The position numbers and the translations under genes are program-made. From contig QAML01000001.1 in the NCBI GenBank assembly GCA_003150315.1, forward strand, positions 1 through 6,011: a DNA stretch of 6,011 nucleotides. The letters are read 5' to 3'. Below the pieces are notes generated by a model. It was not told the DNA's origin, did not search any database, and worked only from the letters and a program-made list of their open reading frames with translations. Of the stretch, positions 1 through 6,011 are shown piece by piece (positions within the stretch are counted from its first letter, which is position 1; the number at the start of each line of letters is the position of its first letter). Source of the DNA: Prevotellaceae bacterium. GTDB taxonomy: Bacteria; Bacteroidota; Bacteroidia; Bacteroidales; Bacteroidaceae.

Positions 1-216
1 GAAGCTATACCCGACGATATGCTCCCCACCTTTCGTGTCCGTCCGCACGAAACGGAACATGCCGTCTTCCACATAGGCCACACGCCCCGACCGTTCGCCT
101 TGCCGCACAAAATAATCCTGCTTTTCCAATATCCGCCGCTCCCCTTGTTCCAAAAAGAACCGTTTCATGGCCGAGAGATCCAGCTCTTCCATATAATAAT
201 CATTTATCGCATCCAT
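1..216 (-). CDS. Crp/Fnr-family transcriptional regulator, N-terminal part (runs off left edge)
   Basis: An open frame of 72 codons runs from an ATG at 216-214 to the window edge with no stop, so only the N-terminal part is seen. The translation begins MDAINDYYMEELDLSAMKRF and continues with a stretch (about residues 28-72) that looks like the start of a cyclic-nucleotide-binding beta-roll: RILEKQDYFVRQGE, then VAYVEDGMFRFV and later HIVGYSF. This layout is typical of Bacteroidales Crp/Fnr regulators; the C-terminal helix-turn-helix that would confirm it lies outside. The start is uncertain: a TAnnTTTG box ends only 4 bp before the ATG, so the message may be leaderless, or translation may begin at Met9 (192-190). 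The gene follows the HTCS on the same strand after a 31-bp gap but has its own -7 box. Its first 28 codons and upstream box recur at 5854-5958. Effector and targets cannot be told from the sequence. Confidence 0.75.
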   Translation of the reverse strand, partial: MDAINDYYMEELDLSAMKRFFLEQGERRILEKQDYFVRQGERSGRVAYVEDGMFRFVRTDTKGGEHIVGYSF

Positions 217-237
217 GCCGCAAAATTAATATTTTCC
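133..237. repeat. 105-bp direct repeat, copy A (intact Crp/Fnr gene side)
   Basis: This stretch matches 5854-5958 at 101 of 105 positions without gaps, in the same orientation, at a constant offset of 5721 bp. Mismatches are at 175, 178, 217 and 218. It covers codons 28 to 1 of the Crp/Fnr gene on the minus strand, its start codon and the -7 box. Homology stops sharply at both ends: inward at codon 28, and outward at 237, which is 11 bp before the HTCS stop codon. Confidence 0.95.
221..228 (-). promoter_or_regulatory. Candidate -7 box of the Crp/Fnr gene
   Basis: The minus strand reads TAATTTTG, an exact match to the Bacteroidales -7 consensus TAnnTTTG. No convincing TTTG -33 box is seen at the usual distance upstream; TTCG at 246-243 is a weak candidate and is too close. 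The box lies inside the 105-bp repeat, whereas the -33 region does not, so the two repeat copies would have different upstream promoter halves. Confidence 0.4.
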
Positions 238-247
238 CAGATCGAAT

Positions 248-3200
248 CTATGGATTGGCTGAATGCGGACTTTCATTCTGCCTTATATATTCCTTGGGTG
301 AGACTCCGAACATATCCTTAAAACAAGTAGAAAAATGCGTAGGATTAGCGAAGCCCACGGCATAAGCTACTTGTGAGACTCCGCAATTCTGCCGTTTCAA
401 CAACTCTGCCGCCTGCCTCAAGCGGATATTACGGATGAAAGAACTTACACTCATCCCCGTCAGTCCTTTCATCTTGCGATAAAGCTGTACCCTGCTCATC
501 CCTACTTCCTTCACCAACATATCGATATTCAAATCAGGATTACCCATATTCCTGTTGACAAAATCCACTACCTTTTCCATCAATTCAGCATCCGCGTTTT
601 TCAGTTCTACCTGCCTGATCTTCCCGTCCTGCCCTTGCATGCCCGAGAACTTCCCCTTCAGCAGTATCCTGTTCTTCATAACATTGTCCATCAATGTTTC
701 CAACTCCTCCAAGCTAAAAGGCTTGGCCATATAACCGTCTGCCCCATAGCCCCAACTTTCAATCCGGTCCGCCAACTCGTTTTTGGAAGTCAGCAAAATA
801 ACCGGAATATGGTTCGTGTTGACATTGAACTTCAGTTTCTTGGTGAGGGTAAAACCGTCCATTCCCGGCATCATGACATCAGAAACAATCACATCAGGAC
901 ACTCCGTCACGGCCATCCGGAGTGCGTCTCCCCCGTTCGTGCTCCAGAACACCTTATACCGCAAAGACAACTGTGCCCGTAGAAAGCTGCATAGTTCTTC
1001 ATCATCGTCTACCAACAACACCTTACAAGAAGGCGAAGCAGGACGGGGCGAGGCCGCATCTTTTGAAACCCCTTCCCCGTCTGTCGGGCAGACACAAAGG
1101 CAGGCATTCCTTTCCCCGCCAACGGTATCCCGCACGATTTTTTCATCCCTCAAATGCCCGTTGCCCGCAGGGATGCGGACGGTGAAACAACAGCCTTGTG
1201 CGCCAGCACAGTTGGCCGCCGTAATGGTCCCGTAGTGCAAACGGACCAAGGATTTACAAAGGTTGAGCCCGATGCCGAAACCTATCGGACGCGCCGACAG
1301 GCCGTACGCCCCTTGATAAAAAAGGTCGAAAATCCGTGCCAACTGTTTTTCTTCAATGCCTGTACCGGAATCCTTAACCGCAATCTCCACATAGTTCCGC
1401 AAAGGCCCATGGGAACGCTTATCTATGCCTGACGAGACATCCACCTCTATTTCTCCGCCCCGAGGGGTATGCTTAAACGCATTTGAAAGCAGATTCACCA
1501 ACACCTTGTCAAAATTGCCACGGTCTATCCACGCAAACTGTTCCTTTTGCCCGGGAACCAGTTTCAGGCAAATGCCACGCGCTTTCGCCTGGTACTCGAA
1601 AGCATCCAACAACTCGCGGACGAACCCTACCATCTCCGTCCGGCTATACGCCAAACGCATCTGTCCCTTATCCACCATACGGATGTCCAGCAATTGGCCC
1701 AACAAAGCCAAAACCCGGTTGGTATTACGGTACATGATCCCTATTAACCGCCTTTTCTCCGGACTGTTCTCCTTTTTCAACAAAGCCTCCAACGGGCCTA
1801 AAACCAACGTCATGGGAGTACGTATCTCATGAGAAATGTTCATAAAGAAATCCAATTTCCCCTCATTCGCCTTTTCTTCTTGCCGCTTCTTCCACATCAG
1901 GCATAACAACACGAGTCCACCCAACGACAAAACACCATAAAAGAATTTAGCCCACACCGACCAATACCAAGGCGGGACGATATGGATGGCGATGTCTTTC
2001 ACCGGCGAATGCACACCATTCTCGCAAGCTCTCACCTGCAACGTGTAACGGCCGGGAGGCAAATGGTTGAAATGTATCTTGTTCACACCGGAGGCTGTCC
2101 TGTTCCAATCCTCTCCGGAACCGGACAGCCTGTATTCGTACACGATATTGCCGGCCTCCCGGAAGTCCATGGTGGAAAAAGCGAACGTGAAAGAATTGTC
2201 CAAATAAGAAAGTACAATCTTACGGGTCTCGAACAAGCTCCCACTGAGGACAGGCTTCCCGCCGGAACTTGTCTCCTGCGTGACAGGATGCCCCTGGACC
2301 GACATGCCGGTAATATGCACCTCTCCCTCAAAACTGTCGCGCCCGACCTCGTCCGGGTCAAATAAGGTCACCCCCCTATAGCCCCCAAAATACACCATCC
2401 CGTCCTTGCCTTGGCAACACAAGCCCCGCAAATAAGCCTTATCTTCCAAGCCGTTGCCGGCATAATAAGAAACGACTTCGCCCTCCTTTACCCTCAACTC
2501 GTTGATGCCTTTCATCGTACTACACCAGATGTTGCCCGCATCGTCTTCCGCAAGTCCGCAAACGGAATTGTCCGACAGCCCCTGAAGGGTTGTCCACCGG
2601 GATAGTCGCCCGGATTCCGGCACATAACGGAACAACCCCCGACTGGTCCCTATCCAAATGTCCCCGCCTCTCCCCTCCAACAGGCGATAACACGCTCCTT
2701 TCCCCAACCGGGCACACTCCCCAAGTGGCAAGAAACGCCCTTGCCTGATGTCATAGCAACTGAGTCCCCCGAAATGCCCTATCCAAAGCCTCTGCTTGGA
2801 ATCACAAAGCATTGTGGTGACCCAATTGTTCGCCATGCCGCCCTTGCTGTCTTCCGAAACAAACATCCTGCGCGCCCCCGTGGGCACATGGAACTGCAAG
2901 ATTCCCGTGCCCAAAAGCCCCAGATAAAGATTCCCGCATCCGTCCCCCGTGATATAGTCCAAATAGTCCTTGTCCGGCAGAGGCAAGCGTTCACGTAACG
3001 CCAGATGCCGTTTGTCCACCTCGAAAAGCCCGCCGTGTTCCACGCCGGCCCACAGCCTTCCGCCGCTATCCTCATATAGAGCCGACACCGGGAACTTGGT
3101 CTTGATATGCCCCACGACCTCCCCTGACGCATCCAAATGAAACAGCCCCCGGCTCCCCAACGAACACCAGACTCCTCCGTCACTGTCCTTGCAAAGGGCT

Positions 3201-4240
3201 ACGATGCCGCCCAAACGCCCGGCTTGCAGGGATGAGAAATCCCAGAAAGAAAACAAGGCCGGCTTCTTGGGCAGCATCAAAATCCCTTGTCCCAGGCAAG
3301 CCATCCACAGATTGCCCGACCGGTCTTCCAGGACACTGCTGATTGAGGTTTGCCCCACTTGCAGGGAAGGATGCAAAACACCCTCCTTTGCACGCACCTC
3401 CAGACTCCCCTTGGGAATGAACTTCAGCCCTTGCCCGTCGGTCCCGACAAACACGCTTCCGTCGCGTGCCGGAACCGCCGAGCGGTAGGCAACCCTGCGG
3501 TCGCCGTCAGCTAAGGCAGAAAGCCTGTCCTGCGGCTCGTCCCAGACCCAGATGGTGTCTTCGCCCACAACCAACAGCCTCCCGTCAGCATCTTGAAGCA
3601 TCTCCCGCACCGGAGTGGCAAAACGGAAGTGCGTCTCACGCCCGTTGGCTCCTACCCGGTAGACACCCGCACGGTCCGTTCCCACCCACAGGTTCCCGGA
3701 TGCATCTTCACATAAGACATTCAAATAAGGCTTGAGGCAAGCAGGACTCGACTTCACCTGCACCGCCTCATGCCCCTCGACACGGAACATCCCGATTCCA
3801 GAAGCAATGAACCATACCTCACCCGTCTTCCGTCTTTGGGTGATGCACGTGACGAACCCACCGACACCGGATACCCCATGGATAGGCACAGGCCTGAAAT
3901 TGTCTGATTGGGGACAATAATATTGCAAGCCGTTGGCCGTCCCGACCCACAAACGACCGCTCCGATCCATATAAAGGCAACGCACCATATTGTCCGACAA
4001 AGATGCCGAATCGGACTCATCATGCAGGTAACATTTAAAATCAACGCCGTCGAAACGGTACAAGCCGTAGTCCGTACCCATCCACACGAAACCGTCTGCG
4101 TCTTGGCAGACAGCGTTGGTAAAAGCACAATTGACTTCTTCCTGATACAAACGGGTGTTCTGCATCCCCGGCCACAAAGGCAACGGGCAGGACACAACGA
4201 GCAGGAAGAAAACCAACATGATATGAATTCCCCGTTTCAT
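248..4240 (-). CDS. Hybrid two-component system sensor/regulator (HTCS) of a polysaccharide utilisation locus
   Basis: A 1330-residue single-polypeptide sensor kinase and transcription activator. Numbering is from the Met at 4240. Residues 1-25 are a signal peptide (MKRGIHIMLVFFLLVVSCPL onward). Residues about 40-630 hold 14 two-component propeller repeats with the pattern LWVGTxxGLxR (for example 51-64, 97-108, 184-196, 311-323, 396-409, 528-539, 616-628), fitting two seven-bladed propellers in the periplasm. A Y_Y_Y domain follows (about 680-755), then one membrane helix (761-783). HisKA carries His804 in SHEIRTP. The HATPase shows the N box (N916, N920), G1 DSGTGI (957-962) and G2 GFGIGL (987-992). 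The receiver has acidic D1078-D1080, phosphoacceptor D1121 and K1173. An AraC-type DNA-binding domain ends the protein (about 1215-1322). All key catalytic residues are present. Upstream ATGs at 4324 and 4288 are in frame, but 4240 is preferred because it opens directly into the signal peptide and a -7 box lies at 4268-4261. The linker at 1024-1070 is long and holds CLCVC. By context it probably senses a fucosylated oligosaccharide and activates the divergent fucosidase gene; this is inference. Confidence 0.95.
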   Translation of the reverse strand: MKRGIHIMLVFFLLVVSCPLPLWPGMQNTRLYQEEVNCAFTNAVCQDADGFVWMGTDYGLYRFDGVDFKCYLHDESDSASLSDNMVRCLYMDRSGRLWVGTANGLQYYCPQSDNFRPVPIHGVSGVGGFVTCITQRRKTGEVWFIASGIGMFRVEGHEAVQVKSSPACLKPYLNVLCEDASGNLWVGTDRAGVYRVGANGRETHFRFATPVREMLQDADGRLLVVGEDTIWVWDEPQDRLSALADGDRRVAYRSAVPARDGSVFVGTDGQGLKFIPKGSLEVRAKEGVLHPSLQVGQTSISSVLEDRSGNLWMACLGQGILMLPKKPALFSFWDFSSLQAGRLGGIVALCKDSDGGVWCSLGSRGLFHLDASGEVVGHIKTKFPVSALYEDSGGRLWAGVEHGGLFEVDKRHLALRERLPLPDKDYLDYITGDGCGNLYLGLLGTGILQFHVPTGARRMFVSEDSKGGMANNWVTTMLCDSKQRLWIGHFGGLSCYDIRQGRFLPLGECARLGKGACYRLLEGRGGDIWIGTSRGLFRYVPESGRLSRWTTLQGLSDNSVCGLAEDDAGNIWCSTMKGINELRVKEGEVVSYYAGNGLEDKAYLRGLCCQGKDGMVYFGGYRGVTLFDPDEVGRDSFEGEVHITGMSVQGHPVTQETSSGGKPVLSGSLFETRKIVLSYLDNSFTFAFSTMDFREAGNIVYEYRLSGSGEDWNRTASGVNKIHFNHLPPGRYTLQVRACENGVHSPVKDIAIHIVPPWYWSVWAKFFYGVLSLGGLVLLCLMWKKRQEEKANEGKLDFFMNISHEIRTPMTLVLGPLEALLKKENSPEKRRLIGIMYRNTNRVLALLGQLLDIRMVDKGQMRLAYSRTEMVGFVRELLDAFEYQAKARGICLKLVPGQKEQFAWIDRGNFDKVLVNLLSNAFKHTPRGGEIEVDVSSGIDKRSHGPLRNYVEIAVKDSGTGIEEKQLARIFDLFYQGAYGLSARPIGFGIGLNLCKSLVRLHYGTITAANCAGAQGCCFTVRIPAGNGHLRDEKIVRDTVGGERNACLCVCPTDGEGVSKDAASPRPASPSCKVLLVDDDEELCSFLRAQLSLRYKVFWSTNGGDALRMAVTECPDVIVSDVMMPGMDGFTLTKKLKFNVNTNHIPVILLTSKNELADRIESWGYGADGYMAKPFSLEELETLMDNVMKNRILLKGKFSGMQGQDGKIRQVELKNADAELMEKVVDFVNRNMGNPDLNIDMLVKEVGMSRVQLYRKMKGLTGMSVSSFIRNIRLRQAAELLKRQNCGVSQVAYAVGFANPTHFSTCFKDMFGVSPKEYIRQNESPHSANP

Positions 4241-4260
4241 GGCTATACATTTCTCACCGG

Positions 4261-4268
4261 CAAATTTA
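4261..4268 (-). promoter_or_regulatory. Candidate -7 box of the HTCS gene
   Basis: The minus strand reads TAAATTTG, an exact TAnnTTTG match, with its last base 20 bp before the preferred HTCS start codon. A -33 TTTG is not clear; TGTT at 4287-4284 is a poor candidate. The box lies inside the longer alternative reading frame that would begin at 4324, which argues for the start at 4240. Confidence 0.4.
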
Positions 4269-4326
4269 TATATTTTGCGGAAGAACATGGCACATCCGGC
4301 CTCCAAAATCCACAGATGTAACAAAC

Positions 4327-4383
4327 GGAAAAGGATTTGAAACAGGAAGAAAGGCCGTGTTACCTCTGGAAACGCTTTTGAAA
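4327..4383 (+). promoter_or_regulatory. Pair of 16-bp direct repeats, candidate HTCS operator
   Basis: Two copies of GGAAA-N4-TTTGAAA occur at 4327-4342 and 4368-4383, matching at 13 of 16 positions. They start 41 bp apart, close to four helical turns, so both would face the same side of the DNA. The downstream copy ends 12 bp before the weak -33 box of the fucosidase promoter. AraC-type activators commonly bind direct repeats just upstream of the promoter they activate, so these are the best candidate binding sites for the neighbouring HTCS. The rest of the 230-bp gap between the two genes shows only the two promoters. Confidence 0.45.
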
Positions 4384-4395
4384 TGCCACGTCATC

Positions 4396-4423
4396 CTTGT
4401 CCGCACGAAAACGGCTACCTTTG
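4396..4423 (+). promoter_or_regulatory. Candidate promoter of the fucosidase gene
   Basis: TACCTTTG at 4416-4423 matches the Bacteroidales -7 consensus TAnnTTTG exactly. A weak -33 candidate, CTTG, lies at 4396-4399 with a 16-bp gap, shorter than usual. Transcription would begin near 4428, giving a leader of roughly 40 nt that is AT-rich just before the ATG and has no Shine-Dalgarno sequence, as is common in this phylum. A poor -33 box fits a promoter that depends on an activator. Confidence 0.5.
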
Positions 4424-4470
4424 CAACCGTATACGATGCTACAATTATTATTAACTAAAAAGACATCATC

Positions 4471-5769
4471 ATGAAAAAAGTTTTTGCATCCATGGCCTTG
4501 TTGTTCGCCATGTGTTCCGGGGCATCTGCCCAAACGCCAGGACTCCCCCCGGCCGGGAACGAGAAAGCCCGGCAGGAATTTGCAGACAGCAAATTCGGGA
4601 TATTCATCCATTTCGGCATTTACAGCATGTTCGCCCAAGGCGAATGGTATTTAAGCTACGGGAACGTGGATTGCCACGAATATGCCAAGGCGGCATCTGG
4701 CTTCTACCCCTCCAAATTCGATGCCGACGCATGGGCAGAAGCCATAAAAGCATCAGGGGCACGGTATGTCTGCTTCACCACGCGCCACCACGACGGCTTC
4801 TCGATGTTCGACACGGAATATTCGGATTACGACATCGTGGACGCGTCGCCTTACAAAAAAGACATTGTCCGCGAGATGGCAGAAGCTTGCAAACGACACG
4901 GGATAAAGTTCCACCTCTATTACTCCCTTATCGACTGGACGCGCGACGATTATCCCGGCGGATGGAGCGCCAAGAACGCCGGGAAGGATGCCAAGAAAGC
5001 AGATTTCGACTCCTATTTCCACTTTATGAAGAACCAAATCACGGAATTAATCCGGAAATACGACCCTGACGCCCTCTGGTTTGACGGGAAATGGGACCAA
5101 CCGTCTTCCTTCGACTGGCGCCTCGACGAACTATACGCCCTGATCCACAGTCTCAAGCCCTCCTGCCTCATCGGAAACAACCACCACGGAAGCCCGCTGC
5201 CGGGAGAGGACTTCCAACTGTTCGAGCGCGACCTGCCGGGAGAAAACACAGCCGGGTATTCCGCCGGACAAGAAATCGGCCAACTCCCGTTGGAAACATG
5301 CCAGACCATGAACGGTTCTTGGGGATACTCCGTCAAGGACCAAAACTACAAAACCGGAAACGCCTTAATCCAATACCTGGTGCGCACGGCGGGAAAAGGA
5401 GCCAACCTATTGTTGAACGTGGGGCCGCAAGCCAATGGAGAAATCCCGGAGGCCGCGACCGCGCGCATGAAAGCCATCGGGGAATGGTTAAACACATACG
5501 GTGAAACCATATACGGCACCACTGCCGGGGACATCCCGGAGCATTCCTGGGGCGTGACGACCCGGAGAGGAGACAAACTTTACGTGCACATCCTCGACCT
5601 CGAAGACCAAGCCTTATTCATTCCGCTTGCCGGCAAAAAAGTGAAAAAAGCCATCTCATTCAAGGACAAGTCGCCCGTACGTTTCACAAAAACAAAAACC
5701 GGTGTGACGCTGGAGCTGCCACAGGTACCGGATGAAACCGACTACGTCGTGGAACTTACGACGGATTGA
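4471..5769 (+). CDS. Secreted alpha-L-fucosidase, glycoside hydrolase family 29
   Basis: A 432-residue enzyme expected to release terminal alpha-L-fucose from glycans with retention of configuration. Residues 1-20 are a signal peptide ending ASA before Gln21. Cys15 is not in a proper lipobox (FAMC), so a soluble periplasmic enzyme is more likely than a lipoprotein. The catalytic (beta/alpha)8 barrel spans about 30-350. GIFIHFG (43-49) and HHDGF (106-110) supply His residues that bind fucose in this family. WFDG (203-206) carries the likely nucleophile Asp205. Glu275 in LETCQTMN is the likely acid/base, followed by SWGY (283-286), and LLLNVGP (313-319) is another family hallmark. A small C-terminal beta domain covers about 355-430. 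Length is normal for a compact bacterial GH29, with no breaks. The ATG is chosen because it opens straight into the signal peptide. Linkage preference (subfamily A or B) cannot be settled by eye. The gene is divergent from the HTCS, with 230 bp between start codons, and is probably its target. Confidence 0.95.
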   Translation: MKKVFASMALLFAMCSGASAQTPGLPPAGNEKARQEFADSKFGIFIHFGIYSMFAQGEWYLSYGNVDCHEYAKAASGFYPSKFDADAWAEAIKASGARYVCFTTRHHDGFSMFDTEYSDYDIVDASPYKKDIVREMAEACKRHGIKFHLYYSLIDWTRDDYPGGWSAKNAGKDAKKADFDSYFHFMKNQITELIRKYDPDALWFDGKWDQPSSFDWRLDELYALIHSLKPSCLIGNNHHGSPLPGEDFQLFERDLPGENTAGYSAGQEIGQLPLETCQTMNGSWGYSVKDQNYKTGNALIQYLVRTAGKGANLLLNVGPQANGEIPEAATARMKAIGEWLNTYGETIYGTTAGDIPEHSWGVTTRRGDKLYVHILDLEDQALFIPLAGKKVKKAISFKDKSPVRFTKTKTGVTLELPQVPDETDYVVELTTD

Positions 5770-5784
5770 CCCGCACCTTTCAAG

Positions 5785-5819
5785 AAAAGCCACGGGAACC
5801 GCGGAGGCGTTGCGCTTTT
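5785..5819 (+). terminator. Probable intrinsic terminator after the fucosidase gene
   Basis: AAAAGC (5785-5790) pairs with GCTTTT (5814-5819). Inside, CACG (5791-5794) pairs with CGTTG (5808-5812), with single-base bulges. The loop is 13 nt. The structure starts 15 bp after the stop codon and ends in TTTT. Because the A-tract and T-tract are symmetrical it could act in both directions and also stop minus-strand transcripts from the truncated Crp/Fnr copy. The stem is imperfect and the T-tract short. Confidence 0.4.
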
Positions 5820-5853
5820 GCATGCAGCCCCTCCACGGCTACCCTTTGCATGC
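5820..5853. other. Interrupted palindrome abutting the repeat junction
   Basis: GCATGC (5820-5825), AGCC (5826-5829), a 7-nt loop, GGCT (5837-5840), a 7-nt bulge, then GCATGC (5848-5853). The arms can pair as a 10-bp stem with one bulge. The structure ends exactly one base before the first base of repeat copy B (5854). It also supplies the stop codon that ends the truncated Crp/Fnr frame. Neither strand has a T-run immediately after it, so it is not a typical terminator. It may mark an element end or a recombination scar. Confidence 0.45.
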
Positions 5854-5937
5854 CCGCCGCTCCCCTTGTTCCAAAAAGAACCGTTTCATGGCCGAAAGGT
5901 CCAGCTCTTCCATATAATAATCATTTATCGCATCCAT
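5839..5937 (-). pseudogene. Truncated 5' copy of the Crp/Fnr regulator gene
   Basis: The ATG at 5937-5935 opens a frame of 32 codons ending in TAG at 5841-5839. The first 28 residues are identical to the Crp/Fnr protein at the left edge; it then diverges abruptly into ACKG and stops. No further similarity to the intact copy is seen in the minus-strand sequence toward the fucosidase gene. The two base differences within the shared coding part are at third codon positions and silent (GAT/GAC and CTC/CTT). The -7 box is retained, so a short transcript and a 32-residue peptide are possible, but the ligand-binding and DNA-binding domains are absent. Confidence 0.8.
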
Positions 5938-5958
5938 ATCGCAAAATTAATATTTTCC
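5854..5958. repeat. 105-bp direct repeat, copy B (truncated Crp/Fnr side)
   Basis: The partner of 133-237, 101 of 105 identical, same orientation. Mismatches are at 5896, 5899, 5938 and 5939. Its left end abuts a GCATGC palindrome and its right end lies 9 bp beyond the -7 box. Sequence to the right (5959-6011) shares nothing evident with that beyond copy A, and no gene is visible there. Confidence 0.95.
5942..5949 (-). promoter_or_regulatory. Duplicated -7 box upstream of the truncated Crp/Fnr copy
   Basis: The minus strand reads TAATTTTG, identical to the box at 228-221. The -33 region lies outside the repeat and shows no clear TTTG at the expected distance. If active, it would drive transcription toward the 3' end of the fucosidase gene. 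Confidence 0.35.
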
Positions 5959-6011
5959 GCGTATACCCGCACATTTATCCCACCCGACCTATCAATTTGT
6001 CAGATTGTCAA

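Noticed and set aside
635..4321. Many plus-strand open frames opposite the HTCS, and minus-strand frames opposite the fucosidase
   Set aside because: They are shadows of the two long genes, with no recognisable domains and no promoter or start context of their own.
4241..4324. HTCS start at the upstream in-frame ATG codons at 4324 or 4288
   Set aside because: These add residues before a clear signal peptide and would place the -7 box at 4268-4261 inside the coding region.
4504..4518. Lipoprotein signal with Cys15 of the fucosidase
   Set aside because: The residues before it (Phe-Ala-Met) do not make a lipobox, while ASA before Gln21 is a good signal peptidase I site.
133..5958. Classical composite transposon or insertion sequence
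   Set aside because: The repeats are fragments of a regulator gene, lie in direct orientation, and carry no transposase or terminal inverted repeats.
5997..6010. TTGTCA direct repeat (TTGACA on the minus strand) resembling a sigma-70 -35 box
   Set aside because: It is at the window edge, Bacteroidales promoters do not use that -35 box, and two 6-mers are easily due to chance.
1..6011. CRISPR array, tRNA or rRNA genes
   Set aside because: No regularly spaced short repeats and no cloverleaf or rRNA-like stretch were seen in the intergenic sequence.

Overview
The window looks like Bacteroidales DNA (Bacteroides/Parabacteroides/Barnesiella-type gut anaerobe). Three things point there: a one-piece hybrid two-component system (HTCS) of the kind that controls polysaccharide utilisation loci, promoter -7 boxes of the form TAnnTTTG upstream of the genes, and the lack of clear Shine-Dalgarno sequences. 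Genus-level placement is not possible from the sequence alone.

Layout, left to right. Positions 1-216 (minus strand) hold the first 72 codons of a Crp/Fnr-type regulator that runs off the left edge. Positions 248-4240 (minus strand) hold a 1330-residue HTCS: signal peptide, 14 propeller repeats, Y_Y_Y domain, one membrane helix, histidine kinase, receiver and AraC-type DNA-binding domain. Positions 4241-4470 are a divergent control region with a promoter for each side and a pair of matching 16-bp direct repeats that are good operator candidates. Positions 4471-5769 (plus strand) hold a secreted GH29 alpha-L-fucosidase, followed by a probable hairpin terminator. Positions 5839-5937 (minus strand) hold a truncated second copy of the 5' end of the Crp/Fnr gene, with its -7 box.

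The HTCS and the fucosidase form a divergent sensor/enzyme pair. The natural reading is that the HTCS senses a fucose-containing oligosaccharide in the periplasm and activates the fucosidase. No SusC/SusD pair lies in the window, so any wider PUL must lie outside it.

The most unusual point is a 105-bp direct repeat (133-237 and 5854-5958, 4 mismatches, offset 5721 bp). It covers the -7 box, start codon and first 28 codons of the Crp/Fnr gene and brackets the whole HTCS-fucosidase pair. Recombination between the copies would remove the pair as a 5.7-kb circle and leave one intact Crp/Fnr gene. This is consistent with a cargo insertion that regenerated the 5' end of its target gene, or with a paralogue that was largely deleted. 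No integrase or transposase is visible inside the segment.
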